Shown here one piece after another: positions 50,635 to 59,927 of a DNA stretch of 60,162 bases; the first letter of the stretch is position 1; every line of letters starts with the position of its first letter. Origin of the DNA: Spartobacteria bacterium (lineage in GTDB: Bacteria > Verrucomicrobiota > Verrucomicrobiia > Chthoniobacterales > UBA10450); assembly GCA_003169975.1 (NCBI GenBank), contig PNAA01000026.1, forward strand, positions 1 through 60,162. The letters are read 5' to 3'. The notes under the pieces were generated by a model. It saw only the letters and a list, made by a program, of their open reading frames with translations, had not been told where the DNA came from and searched no databases. The position numbers were made by a program, and so were the translations under genes.

Positions 50635-51468
50635 TTATCCGCCGCCCGGGTTTGCTGTTTTCGGGGCGCCCGCGGGCGGCACGGCGCCGGGCGCGGGTGG
50701 CGCGCTTTGGTTGCCGGAAAGTTCGATCCGTTCCTTCAGCCACGCTTGATATTCGTCCGGCGTATCCACCACGAGGGTTCCTTTCATGCCGTAGTGACCA
50801 AGGCCGCAGAGCTGGCCGCAGACCACTTCAAAGGTTCCCGTTTTGATCGGTTTAAACCACATCGGGATGATCAGCCCCGGGATCGCATCCTGCGCGATCC
50901 GCATGCTCGGAAGGCAAAAGTTGTGGATCACATCCTTCGATGCCAGCTCGATGATCACATTGTGGTCGACCGGGACGTGCAACTCGCCCATCACGACGAG
51001 GTCGTCTTTCGAAGCGGGATCGGAAGGATCAAGCCCGATTGGATTCGAGTTACTCACCAAGGCGGCATCGCGCCGCCCAAAAACGCCGTCCGGCCCCGGC
51101 AGATGAAAATTCCAGTTAAATTGCTGGCCGATCGCGTGGACGAGAATCGCGTCCTTATTGTCCGGGAAAGCATTGACCCGTTTTGCCCAGAGGGGGATGG
51201 CGAAACCGATGAGCAGGACCGCCTCGATCAGGACGACGGCGAATTCCAAGTGGGTCGAGATGCCGCTGGTCACGCCTTCATGACTCGCCACCGGGTTGCG
51301 GCTTTTCCGAAACCGCCAGAGGACGAAAATGAAAAACGCCGACCACCCGACAAAGAGCGCGCCCATGAACCAATGGCAGAACTCGATGATATGATCGATC
51401 TGGTAACCATGCGCGGATGCATTCCCCGGCATCCCCATCAGCTCGTTGATGAAGGCGAGACTAGTCAT
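50635..51468 (-). CDS. coxB: Cytochrome c oxidase subunit II
   Basis: 277 aa. Two N-terminal helices (about 28-52 and 75-95) and a cupredoxin domain. CuA ligands are H182, C217, C221, H225 and M228 in VCGQLCGLGHYGMKG; Gln219 replaces the frequent Glu. No lipobox and no fused cytochrome c; it ends in a Pro/Gly-rich tail. Overlaps the upstream 86-aa gene by 8 bp. Confidence 0.95.
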   Translation of the reverse strand: MTSLAFINELMGMPGNASAHGYQIDHIIEFCHWFMGALFVGWSAFFIFVLWRFRKSRNPVASHEGVTSGISTHLEFAVVLIEAVLLIGFAIPLWAKRVNAFPDNKDAILVHAIGQQFNWNFHLPGPDGVFGRRDAALVSNSNPIGLDPSDPASKDDLVVMGELHVPVDHNVIIELASKDVIHNFCLPSMRIAQDAIPGLIIPMWFKPIKTGTFEVVCGQLCGLGHYGMKGTLVVDTPDEYQAWLKERIELSGNQSAPPAPGAVPPAGAPKTANPGGG

Positions 51469-51721
51469 ATTTCTCGAAGTCCTCGTCGAGCAACTGCTCG
51501 TGCGGCTCCAGCGGGATGCTCGCGTGGCGCCAAAGGTGCACGCCGAACGCGCTCACTCCGCCGAGCACGGACATGACCGCGCCAATCATCACCCAGATGG
51601 CGATCGCCATGTGCGCGTTGGTCTGGGAATCCTTCGCGGCCATGCAAGTGGCGCAGGCCAGCGCCTGCCCGGTCGGCGAGGCGAAAAGGAGCGCCAGCAA
51701 GAGAATGAGTTTAGCCTTCAT
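51461..51721 (-). CDS. Small membrane protein with CxxC in the oxidase operon
   Basis: 86 aa from ATG 51721. Signal peptide then ACATCMAAKDS with a CxxC pair at the mature N-terminus, a single transmembrane helix and an acidic tail. The conserved position between subunits IV and II suggests an assembly or copper-handling role, but I recognise no family. Confidence 0.75.
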   Translation of the reverse strand: MKAKLILLLALLFASPTGQALACATCMAAKDSQTNAHMAIAIWVMIGAVMSVLGGVSAFGVHLWRHASIPLEPHEQLLDEDFEKYD

Positions 51722-51927
51722 TAGATCAGACGAAGCCGTTTCATTTTCCGCCAGAACCAGCAGCCGTAAATAATGAGCACGATCGCGGACGCGAAGGAGA
51801 GAATCGCACCGACGACGTAGGAGGAGGTCGCCCCCATGCTGTTGATCCAGAGGCACCAAACACCGATCCCGAACGCGAGCAGCGTCGAAAACGTGATGAA
51901 AACAATATGAAAACCTTTGAGCGACAT
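51721..51927 (-). CDS. Small two-helix membrane protein in the oxidase operon
   Basis: 68 aa. Two hydrophobic helices (VFITFSTLLAFGIGVWCLWI and YVVGAILSFASAIVLIIYGCWFW) with a basic end. Its stop overlaps the next start (TAATG). The place in the operon suggests a minor subunit or assembly factor. Confidence 0.72.
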   Translation of the reverse strand: MSLKGFHIVFITFSTLLAFGIGVWCLWINSMGATSSYVVGAILSFASAIVLIIYGCWFWRKMKRLRLI

Positions 51928-52269
51928 TTAATGAACGACTGGATCGTACCAGGCTAGGTAGATGAGCCAGAAAAGGCCGAAAACAAAAATGGCGGTGAAA
52001 ATCAGGATCCGGTAGATCAATTTTTTCTCCGCTGAGAGGTGCATGAAAATGTAGGCGACCAGCCCGGCCTTGATCGTCGCTACGACCATCGCCACCGCCA
52101 CGTTGGCCTTTTGCGTCCCGAAGTTGACGTAGGATAGGAAGACCGTCAGGGCGGTAAAAAAGAGCAGTGTTCCACCGACAATCAGGTAGCCGCGGACGTG
52201 CTTGCTCACGTCGTGCGCATAATGCTCCGTCTCGTGATCGACCGGCTCGGTGGTGGGCGGATTATTCAT
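51928..52269 (-). CDS. ctaF: Cytochrome c oxidase subunit IV (prokaryotic)
   Basis: 113 aa with three helices. The family block KANVAVAMVVATIKAGLVAYIFMHL and the aromatic end WLIYLAWYDPVVH are clear. Hydrophilic His/Glu-rich N-terminus. Its stop is immediately followed by the next ATG. Confidence 0.85.
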   Translation of the reverse strand: MNNPPTTEPVDHETEHYAHDVSKHVRGYLIVGGTLLFFTALTVFLSYVNFGTQKANVAVAMVVATIKAGLVAYIFMHLSAEKKLIYRILIFTAIFVFGLFWLIYLAWYDPVVH

Positions 52270-52272
52270 CGA

Positions 52273-53148
52273 TTAGAGCAGGTAAAAGAGCGGAAAAACA
52301 AAGATCCAGACCAAGTCAACAAAATGCCAGAATAACCCCGCGACCTCAACTCGATTTGCGAGATGCTCCGGATTCTGGCGGTACAATCTCGACCCGAAGG
52401 GCAGCCATAAATAGGTGAAGACGATCACCCCGCCGAGCACATGCAGGCCGTGTAGTCCGGTGATCGTAAAGTAGGTCGCAAAGTAGGTGTTGTGCGTCGG
52501 CAGAAACATCGTCGCGCGGTCCACATCGGCTTTGTCGATGTGCGCGATCTTTTCCGTCGGCGGCACATAGAGGAAATGCGGCCGATCCATTTTCGGGTTG
52601 GTCGGATCGGTATAGATCGGGTCGAGCCCGACTTCGTAGTCCTTGATGCTGGCGTCGTGGAGCGCCTCATGATTATGGAGGTGACCGGTAATCTCGACCC
52701 GCGGCGGCAGGCCTTCGGAAAGGAGGTGCTTGTTCCCGAGATAGGGCTCGTACTTTTCCAGGGCACTCGGCTTTATGTAGGCGCCGAAATGTTCAAACTT
52801 CTGCGGCCATTCGTAGGCCAGCTTGACCACGAGGAAAGCGACGCCGCAGAGGATGGTGATCCCCATGTAAATCTTGTAGCGGGTGAACTGCCGCATCTTG
52901 AGCGCGGCCCAGGCCAGCACCACCGTGACCGACGAGGCGATCAGGATCGCGGTGTTCCCTGTACCGACCGGCACGTTGAGCAGGCCATGCGGCCAATAGC
53001 CCGGCTCGGCGTCGAGCCGGAGGAAGATATAGGCGGAAAATAATCCGCCGAAGAGCATCACTTCCGAGGCGAGAAAGAGCCAGATGCCGACCTTGGCGTT
53101 CCAGAGGCCGGTATCCGGCCGCGCGGTGACGGTGTAAGGAATTTCCAT
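52273..53148 (-). CDS. coxC: Cytochrome c oxidase subunit III with a hydrophilic insertion
   Basis: 291 aa. The seven-helix family pattern is broken after helix 4 by about 95 hydrophilic residues (from about 118 to 212, KFEHFGAYIKPSALEK to VDRATMFLPT), which are missing from bacterial and mitochondrial subunits. The helix blocks FLASEVMLFGGLFSAYIF, NTYFATYFTITGLHGLHVLGG and VEVAGLFWHFVDLVWIFVFP are normal. The insert is predicted to lie outside the membrane. Confidence 0.92.
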   Translation of the reverse strand: MEIPYTVTARPDTGLWNAKVGIWLFLASEVMLFGGLFSAYIFLRLDAEPGYWPHGLLNVPVGTGNTAILIASSVTVVLAWAALKMRQFTRYKIYMGITILCGVAFLVVKLAYEWPQKFEHFGAYIKPSALEKYEPYLGNKHLLSEGLPPRVEITGHLHNHEALHDASIKDYEVGLDPIYTDPTNPKMDRPHFLYVPPTEKIAHIDKADVDRATMFLPTHNTYFATYFTITGLHGLHVLGGVIVFTYLWLPFGSRLYRQNPEHLANRVEVAGLFWHFVDLVWIFVFPLFYLL

Positions 53149-53185
53149 TAGTGCGATCCGTTAGGCGTGGCGCGGGTTCCGGCGC

Positions 53186-55060
53186 CTAATGGCTGAGCGA
53201 CATGGCTGGCTCGTGCGGCGCCCGTTCGTTAGGCTCAACCGGTTCGGTCTGCATCGTGAAATCCTTCGCCCGGCCCGGCAGGCTGTATTCGTAGGGTCCG
53301 CGATAGGCGACTGGCGGGGTGAGGAAATTTCCGTGTGGCGGCGGCGACGGCGCGGTCCACTCCAGGGTGGTCGCTTCCCACGGATTGATCCCGACCTTTT
53401 GACCGTGCCGAATGCTCCAGAAGAAATTGATGATGAACGGAATCTGCGCGACGCCCATCGTCCAGGCAGCGATCGAGATCGGCAGGTTCCAGTGGAAACC
53501 GCTCAGGCCCCAGACCTTCTCCGAGGCGAGCGTCCAGCCCTCGCCGCCATCGTACCAGCGGCGATGCATCCCAAGCATCCCCTGCAGGAACATCGGCAGA
53601 AAAATCGCGTTCATGCAGATGAGCGACGGCCAGAAATGCACCTTCCCCCAGAAGTCGTTCATCTTTCTCCCGGTCGCCTTTGGAAACCAGTAATAGATCC
53701 CGGCAAAGACCGCGAAGATCGTCCCCGGCGCGACGATGTAATGGAAGTGCGCGATCACGTAATAGGTGTCGTGCAGGTAAAGATCGGCGCTGTTAAAGGC
53801 CAGCGGGATGCCCGTCAGGCCGCCGATTCCGAACATCGGGAGAAAGGCCGTCGCGAAGAGCATCGGCACCGTAAACCGGATCGACCCGCCCCAGAGCGAG
53901 ATGAAAAACGCGCTCAGGATGATGACCGACGGGATCGAGATGATCATCGTCGTCGTCTGGAAAAACGCGCTCACCGCGGTGCCCATGCCGGTCAGCCACA
54001 TGTGGTGGGCCCAGACGATGAAGGAGAGAAAACCGAGCACGAGCGCGGCGAGCACGAGCGACTTGTAACCCCAGAGCGGCTTGCGGGTGTTGTTCGCGAT
54101 GACCTCGGCCACGATCCCCATGCCCGGCAGAATCAGCACGTAGACTTCGGGATGCCCGAGGAACCAGAAAAGATGTTGCCAGAGCAGCGGGCTGCCTCCG
54201 CCACTGATCGAAACCGCCGTGCCATTGACCACCAGGCCGGTCGGCAAAAAGAAACTCGTCCCCGCGACTCGGTCCATCAGCTGCATCACAATCGCCGACT
54301 CAAGCGGCGGGAAAGCGAGGAGCAACAGAAACGCGGTGACAAATTGCGCCCAAACAAAAAACGGCAGCCGCATCCAGGTCATCCCCTTGGCCCGGAGCTG
54401 GATGATCGTCGCGATGAAGTTGATCGCGCCTAACAGGGACGAGGTAATGAGGAGGATGAAGCCGATCAGCCAAAGCGTCTGGCCGTTAAAAATGACGTCA
54501 TACCCCGGTCCCTTGTCCGCGATATCGGCCAGCGGCGTGTAGGAAGTCCAGCCGCCCTTGGCCGCGCCGCCCGGGACGAAAAAGCTGATCAGCATGATCA
54601 TGCCGCCGACGAAAAACGCCTGGTAGCTTGCCATATTGACCTTCGGGAAAGTCATGTCCGGGGCGCCGATCTGCAGCGGCACGACGAAATTGCCGAAGGC
54701 CGCGAAGGCCACCGGCACGATCCCGAGGAAGATCATGATCGTGCCGTGCATTGCGCCTAACGAGTTGTAAAACTCCGGCGTCATCACGCCGTTGTTCATG
54801 CTCCCGGGGCCGAGCATTCGTCCGATCAGGTTGCCGATTACCGGCAGTTCTTTGCCCGGATACGCCAGCTGCCAGCGCATCAACATCATCAGGCAAAAGC
54901 CGAGAAAGAGGAAAATCAGCCCGGTAATCAGGTACTGCAGACCGATGACCTTGTGGTCGGTCGAGAAAACGTATTTCCGGAAAAAGCCAAGCTCATGGTG
55001 CTCGTGAGCGGTGTCGTGATGGTCGTGCGCGGCGTGTGAAACGGAAGAAGAAGCATCCAT
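53186..55060 (-). CDS. ctaD: Cytochrome c oxidase subunit I (aa3 type A1)
   Basis: 624 aa. All heme/copper ligands are visible: the low-spin and high-spin His pairs and CuB His in WLFWFLGHPEVYVLILPG, HHMWLTG and HDTYYVIAHFHYI. GHPEVY with its glutamate marks type A1, with both proton channels. A His-rich N-terminal tail (HAAHDHHDTAHEHHE) precedes helix 1. First gene of a nine-gene operon ending with the SCO protein, on the minus strand. Confidence 0.96.
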   Translation of the reverse strand: MDASSSVSHAAHDHHDTAHEHHELGFFRKYVFSTDHKVIGLQYLITGLIFLFLGFCLMMLMRWQLAYPGKELPVIGNLIGRMLGPGSMNNGVMTPEFYNSLGAMHGTIMIFLGIVPVAFAAFGNFVVPLQIGAPDMTFPKVNMASYQAFFVGGMIMLISFFVPGGAAKGGWTSYTPLADIADKGPGYDVIFNGQTLWLIGFILLITSSLLGAINFIATIIQLRAKGMTWMRLPFFVWAQFVTAFLLLLAFPPLESAIVMQLMDRVAGTSFFLPTGLVVNGTAVSISGGGSPLLWQHLFWFLGHPEVYVLILPGMGIVAEVIANNTRKPLWGYKSLVLAALVLGFLSFIVWAHHMWLTGMGTAVSAFFQTTTMIISIPSVIILSAFFISLWGGSIRFTVPMLFATAFLPMFGIGGLTGIPLAFNSADLYLHDTYYVIAHFHYIVAPGTIFAVFAGIYYWFPKATGRKMNDFWGKVHFWPSLICMNAIFLPMFLQGMLGMHRRWYDGGEGWTLASEKVWGLSGFHWNLPISIAAWTMGVAQIPFIINFFWSIRHGQKVGINPWEATTLEWTAPSPPPHGNFLTPPVAYRGPYEYSLPGRAKDFTMQTEPVEPNERAPHEPAMSLSH

Positions 55061-55200
55061 AAATGCGAAGCAGATACTCAGTATCGGGCGAAACTTTTCA
55101 AGAGGAAAGCGACAAAATCATATACGCCGGGCGCGGGCGCGGCAGACGCCCCGGCAGGTTTGTGCTCGCAAAGGGCGCGAGGTTTTGAGATGGCGAAGGG

Positions 55201-55731
55201 ATGAAATGGATCCTCTACTTTGTCGTTTTCATCGCGGTCGTGAGCGGCGCCACATTTTTGATCGGCTACTCCCTGCCGGCAAAGACGACGATCTCGCGCT
55301 CGATCACTCTGCAACAACCGCCCGCGGCCGTCTTCGCGGTCCTCGCCGATGTGCGGCGGATGGCGGAATGGAATCGCAACACCGAGAAAGTCGAAATGCT
55401 GCCGTCCGTGGAGGGCAAGGAAGCGACGAAGCAGACGTTCAAAGACGGGATGGTGATGACCATTATCACCGCGGAAAGCGCGCCCCCGCATCATCTCGTG
55501 CGGAAATTGGGAGATGACGGCGGCCCCTTCGTCGGCTCGTGGACCTACGAAATTTCGCCGGCAGATGGCGGCTCGCGCGTCGTCCTGACCGAGGTGGCCG
55601 TCTTCAAGAACCCGCTCTTCCGCGTCATGACGCGCATCTTCGGCCAAACGAAATACATGGACGAGCATCTGCAAGACCTCGCAAAGAAGTTCGGCGAAAC
55701 CGCGCACGTTCGGCGAAACCGCGCACATTAG
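55201..55731 (+). CDS. Membrane-anchored SRPBCC (START-like) family protein with a duplicated C-terminus
   Basis: 176 aa. One N-terminal helix (ILYFVVFIAVVSGATFLIGY), then a Bet v1/START-like domain (SITLQQPPAAVFAVLADVRRMAEWN to MTRIFGQTKYMDEHLQDLAKKF). The last residues HVRRNRAH are made by a second copy of TTCGGCGAAACCGCGCAC, a tandem duplication that moves the frame before the stop. Function unknown. Divergent from ctaD, 140 bp apart. Confidence 0.8.
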   Translation: MKWILYFVVFIAVVSGATFLIGYSLPAKTTISRSITLQQPPAAVFAVLADVRRMAEWNRNTEKVEMLPSVEGKEATKQTFKDGMVMTIITAESAPPHHLVRKLGDDGGPFVGSWTYEISPADGGSRVVLTEVAVFKNPLFRVMTRIFGQTKYMDEHLQDLAKKFGETAHVRRNRAH

Positions 55732-55832
55732 TTAGGCCAGCCGGGCCGTCATCCCGAGCAATCGCTTTGGCGCCGGTCCGTGGACTGTGGTCCCGCCTTC
55801 TTAAGCAGACCTAATGATGCTCCGTCGAGAAG

Positions 55833-58800
55833 CTATTGAATGTTGTAAGCCTCCACCAAACCGACGCCCGTCGTGCCCTTCGCGCCGCGGACGATCGCGG
55901 TGTAGGCCCCGGGCGCAAGCGTCGCTTCGATCGCGGATTCGCGGTCGTCGGTGGGCGCGAGGTGCGCCGCTTCGATTTCCGCTTCTTGCGAATCCTTCCA
56001 ATTGTCGTCGAAGGCGATGACCGTGCCGCTGCTGTCGTGCAGCTCCAGAGTGGGATCCTGCAATGGATTGGCCACACCCACCGCGCCTAACGACGGCCCG
56101 ATTCCGCGCGCGACGATCGTCGAAGCGCCACCCCCGCCTCCGCCGACGAAGAATCCGCCGATCATGACGTTGTCGTTCGTTTGCACGAAGCCGCGGGTGC
56201 TGATGTTGGCCAGCTGCGAGTTGGCAGTCTGGTTGAGGTCGTAGGCCTCGACCAAACCGACGCCGGTGCCGCCATTGTTCCCCCGCAGGATGGCGGTATA
56301 AGTCCCGGGTTGAAGCGTGGCGACGATGGCCGATTCGAGGTCATTCGTCGGCGGGATGCCGGTGGCGATGATCGCGTCCATTTGGGTGTCTTTCCAATTG
56401 TTGTTCGTCACCACGGTGCCGTCGGGTTCATGCAACTCCAGAACCGGGTCGGCCAGCAACCCGCTGAGGCCCGCCGCGCCTAACGAAGGCCCGAGGCCGC
56501 GCACGATCACTTCCTTCGGGTCACTGCCGGTGATGATGAAGCCTCCGATCAGAACGTTGTCGGCGGTCTGGACGTCCAGCCGGGTCGAGATGTTGAGCAG
56601 GTTCGAGGGCGGAAGCGGCAGAGCGCCGAAAATCGGATCCACATTGATCGTTAGGTCGGCCTGACCGGAACCCGCCGCGTTGTTCGCGTTGATGGGAACG
56701 ATGAACGTCCCCGGCGTGGTAGGCATGCCGGAGATCAGGCCGGTGCTGTTGTTGGCCGTCAAGCCCGCCGGCAAATTTGTCGCGCCGAAGCTTGTCGGGT
56801 TGTTGGTCGCGGCGATCTGGTAGCTAAAGGGCGCACCGGGAGCCGCGTTCACCGTCGTCGCGCTGCTGATGACAGGCGCACCGGCCACCACGCTGGTGAT
56901 TTTAACCATCACACCAGTTGCATCGGTCGTTAGGGAAATTCCTGCCTGGCTCGGCGGCGAGAGGGTCGCGAAAGCGCCTGTTGAGGAAGCTGCGTTCACG
57001 ATCCGAAAAGTCTGGCCAACGGTCGGCGTGAATCCATTCACCAGCCGCACCCGCAAAGTCCCGCCTAACGTCGCCGCGCCCGTGACACTGATCTGGTCGT
57101 AACCGCTACCGACGGTCGTGCCACCGATCTCCGCGGAATAGGTGCTGCCGGCATCCTGTTCGTAGGCTCCGCCAACCGTCAGCACGCCGGGCGAATTGCC
57201 CGGGAAAATCTCCCCGCCCGCTCCCACGATCACCTTCCCGTTCACCCGCCCGTAGCCGGAAAGGATGCCGCCCGTGCTCACCCGCACGCTGCCCGCCGGC
57301 CCGAAGGCGCCGCTGCCCACCGCCATCATGCTGGTGGCGTCGATCGTCGCGCTGCCCGATTGGAAAATAGTCATTCGTTGACCGACGCGCATTGTGCCGC
57401 CGTTTTGCACCACCAGCGTCGAAGGGGGGTCGCTCGTGGCAAGGGTGCCCAGGTAGATGTTGTAGGTGTTCACCCAGTCGGATTGATCGACCATGATGGT
57501 TGCCTGAGCGCCCAGGGCGTAGGGTGCGGAGAAGCCGGGCATCTGCACCGTGGAGCCGATAGTGGCGTCAAAAGTTCCAGCTCCGGATTTCCCGATCAGG
57601 ATCGGAACATTGTCCGCGAAATCGGCTCCCGAGAGATACACCTGGCCGAAGCTGCCTTTTGCATTTCCGAGAATCAGATTCACGGTACTGCCCGCTGGGA
57701 AGATGAGCTGCGCACCGGTCCCCATACTGAGATAACCGCTGCCCGAATCACCCAAAATCGCCGGACCCGAGAGGGTGACACTGGTGCCCGAATCCTGGAG
57801 GCTGAGAAATCCGACGCTCCCGGCCTGCGACCCGACGAGAACGTCCGCCGTGCTCGTCGCCGTGACCTTGCTGCCGGTCTTCGCGATCAGGGAACCGTTG
57901 CCGGCATCTCCGATCGCGAATGCTGTTCCCGCCTTAAAAGTTGCTCCATCGCTCAGCGTCACAATGCCGTTGCCGCCGGCTGCTTCCCCGATCGATACCG
58001 CGGCCGCCTGGCTCGCATCCACCAGCGATCCTGCGCCATCCACGGGCAGAGTTCCCGTTGAGCCGGAATCGAGACCGACCGCGAAAACAGTTCCGCTATC
58101 GAGAAGCAGATGCGCCCCCGTCGAGATTTCGAAATCGCCGGTTCCGTCCTGGCCGATTGCCATTCCGCCCGACTGCACCTCCCACAGGGTCCCGGTCCCC
58201 GAAAAATAGACTGTTCCCACGCTTCCGGCCTGGGCCCCGATCTCAGCGTTCCCGGAATCCACCACCGCGCCGCTATCGATGCTGAGGCCGAAACCCGGAG
58301 AAGGCGCACTATAGCCGACAAACATCGCCTCGGATGTGCTGATCGTGGTTCCCGCGCCAGTCCAGTTGCCGCCGCCGCCGACATTGCCCGAGCCGTCGAG
58401 CGTGAGCTGCCCGCTCACGGTCAAGCCGCCGCCGTTGCTGATATCGAGAAAGCCCGCCGCGACGGAAAAATTTCCGTCGATCGTCGCGGCCGAGCCCGCA
58501 CCGTCGATCGCGAGCGTTACGCTGAGTCCATTGTTCAGCATCGGCGCACGCAAGGTGCCGCCGCTCTGCAGCGCAAGATTCAGATCCGTCGCCGCCGAGT
58601 TGAGAACGAGCGATCCGCCACCGGAAACGCTCCCACCCGTGCCGCTCACCACGCTTTGCGCCGTCTCCACGCCGCCACTGGAAACTTGGATCGCCTTTCC
58701 CGTATCGCTCTGCGTCGACAGGTGTCCGCCCTCGACGTTGATGAATGAGCACGTGCTCGCGTTGCATGTCCCGCCGCCTTTCAGGGTGAATCCCCCGGCG

Positions 58801-59081
58801 GTCATGGCAGTGAAGCTTCCCGTCACCGTGAGCGAGCCGCCGCCGCCCAACATCATCACGGAACCGCCGCTGGCGGTCACGTCATAGTCGTTCAACGCCG
58901 CGGTATCGCCGCCGCCCGGAGGCCCCTGCGGCGGCGGCATGTTCGTCGTGTTGTCGTACCAATTCGTGTCGGAGAAACTGCCCGCCTCCGTGCGCGTATA
59001 ATCATCGCCGCGCGAAACCGCGGTGGAAACAAAGAGCAGTCCGGCAGTCAGGCCGGCCCAAGCTCTGGTCGTAAAGGGCAT
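55833..59081 (-). CDS. Large secreted autotransporter-type adhesin-like protein
   Basis: 1082 aa from ATG 59081, with AAGGA 7 nt upstream. A signal peptide (1-24, RAWAGLTAGLLFVSTAVS) leads to about 650 residues of Gly/Ser/Ala/Thr-rich beta-helix repeats (the autotransporter-associated type: GGGSLTVTGSFT, SVGFLSLQDSGTSVT). A putative Ig domain with PVISSATTVNAAPGAPFSYQIAAT follows, then a twin module NISTRLDVQTADNVLIGGFIITG and NISTRGFVQTNDNVMIGGFFVGG. The twin module is what I link to Chthoniobacterales. No beta-barrel translocator end. Surface attachment is inferred. Confidence 0.78.
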   Translation of the reverse strand: MPFTTRAWAGLTAGLLFVSTAVSRGDDYTRTEAGSFSDTNWYDNTTNMPPPQGPPGGGDTAALNDYDVTASGGSVMMLGGGGSLTVTGSFTAMTAGGFTLKGGGTCNASTCSFINVEGGHLSTQSDTGKAIQVSSGGVETAQSVVSGTGGSVSGGGSLVLNSAATDLNLALQSGGTLRAPMLNNGLSVTLAIDGAGSAATIDGNFSVAAGFLDISNGGGLTVSGQLTLDGSGNVGGGGNWTGAGTTISTSEAMFVGYSAPSPGFGLSIDSGAVVDSGNAEIGAQAGSVGTVYFSGTGTLWEVQSGGMAIGQDGTGDFEISTGAHLLLDSGTVFAVGLDSGSTGTLPVDGAGSLVDASQAAAVSIGEAAGGNGIVTLSDGATFKAGTAFAIGDAGNGSLIAKTGSKVTATSTADVLVGSQAGSVGFLSLQDSGTSVTLSGPAILGDSGSGYLSMGTGAQLIFPAGSTVNLILGNAKGSFGQVYLSGADFADNVPILIGKSGAGTFDATIGSTVQMPGFSAPYALGAQATIMVDQSDWVNTYNIYLGTLATSDPPSTLVVQNGGTMRVGQRMTIFQSGSATIDATSMMAVGSGAFGPAGSVRVSTGGILSGYGRVNGKVIVGAGGEIFPGNSPGVLTVGGAYEQDAGSTYSAEIGGTTVGSGYDQISVTGAATLGGTLRVRLVNGFTPTVGQTFRIVNAASSTGAFATLSPPSQAGISLTTDATGVMVKITSVVAGAPVISSATTVNAAPGAPFSYQIAATNNPTSFGATNLPAGLTANNSTGLISGMPTTPGTFIVPINANNAAGSGQADLTINVDPIFGALPLPPSNLLNISTRLDVQTADNVLIGGFIITGSDPKEVIVRGLGPSLGAAGLSGLLADPVLELHEPDGTVVTNNNWKDTQMDAIIATGIPPTNDLESAIVATLQPGTYTAILRGNNGGTGVGLVEAYDLNQTANSQLANISTRGFVQTNDNVMIGGFFVGGGGGGASTIVARGIGPSLGAVGVANPLQDPTLELHDSSGTVIAFDDNWKDSQEAEIEAAHLAPTDDRESAIEATLAPGAYTAIVRGAKGTTGVGLVEAYNIQ

Positions 59082-59622
59082 GGAATTCCTTTCGTTTAGT
59101 GCGCCTCCGAGCAAGCATTTCCCGGCCTCGATGACAAGACAATTCGTGACCAAAGAAACAAACCCGCGCCAAAGCCCGAATCGAAGAAAGCGAAGCGCTC
59201 CGAAGAGCGCGCGCAAATTGCGGCGTTTCTGCCGCGGTCGCGAGATGGTTGAATCCAAGAGGGCTACGCCATGTCGTGCGCGAACCAATGCGGGATAAAA
59301 TCCAGTGTCCGGGCGTCCCTCTCCGACGATTCTTAACGCTCCCGAAAAACGCTCATGGAGCCTGTGGCCGTCCGAAAATGTTCCCCCAAAAGTCGCCCGA
59401 AGCCGCCGAACATCTTATCGTGCAGGCCGAAACCTCACGAGAGCCGGAACGCCATTCCGGTGGGTGATTTTATCCGTCGCTTCAGCGGTTCTGGCTTGTG
59501 CCAACCGCGCACTTTCGGCAGACTCGGCTTCATGTTGGCAATTTCCCGACGGTCACCCAGGCAGGCGGGCGGATTACACAGATTTTATCTGCCTTTAATT
59601 GCAGATTTTTGGGGCCGAATAC
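59082..59622. other. 540-bp stretch without a recognised gene
   Basis: Between the large secreted protein and the first cassette-like gene. Several overlapping open frames exist but none has a family pattern. GCAGATTTTATCTGC-like symmetry near 59578-59606 is the only structure seen. Confidence 0.4.
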
Positions 59623-59645
59623 TCGTTAGATGAAATAAGCGGCCT

Positions 59646-59924
59646 TTGGCGAAGCGAAGCAACCCATGGGAACTGCTGGCTATCTCTGCGCTCATTTTTG
59701 TGCCGGGTCTGTTTTTGCTGTTGCAGACCGGACCGTCTATTCTGCTTCAGGCCCGCAATTTTCCTGGTATTTCCAACTTGCTTTCTCTGTCACCTCACGT
59801 GGCTCACATCTTCGGTTCACTGGCGATTGCTTTTTCGCTTTTCATCGCCTCTTTGTATTTCTATGTTCGACACGCCGCCGCCCGCGAAGCAGCAGCGCCT
59901 CCTCCTCACTTCCTCGACCTGTGA
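59646..59924 (+). CDS. Small two-helix membrane protein in cassette B
   Basis: 92 aa from a TTG at 59646. Two transmembrane helices (ISALIFVPGLFLLLQTG and HIFGSLAIAFSLFIASLYFYV) and an Ala-rich end. No family recognised. The stop lies 4 bp before the attC-like site. Confidence 0.6.
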   Translation: MAKRSNPWELLAISALIFVPGLFLLLQTGPSILLQARNFPGISNLLSLSPHVAHIFGSLAIAFSLFIASLYFYVRHAAAREAAAPPPHFLDL

Positions 59925-59927
59925 AGC

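Noticed and set aside
53189-54433. A 414-codon open frame on the plus strand
   Set aside because: Antisense shadow of ctaD, very rich in Arg/Glu with no recognisable domain.
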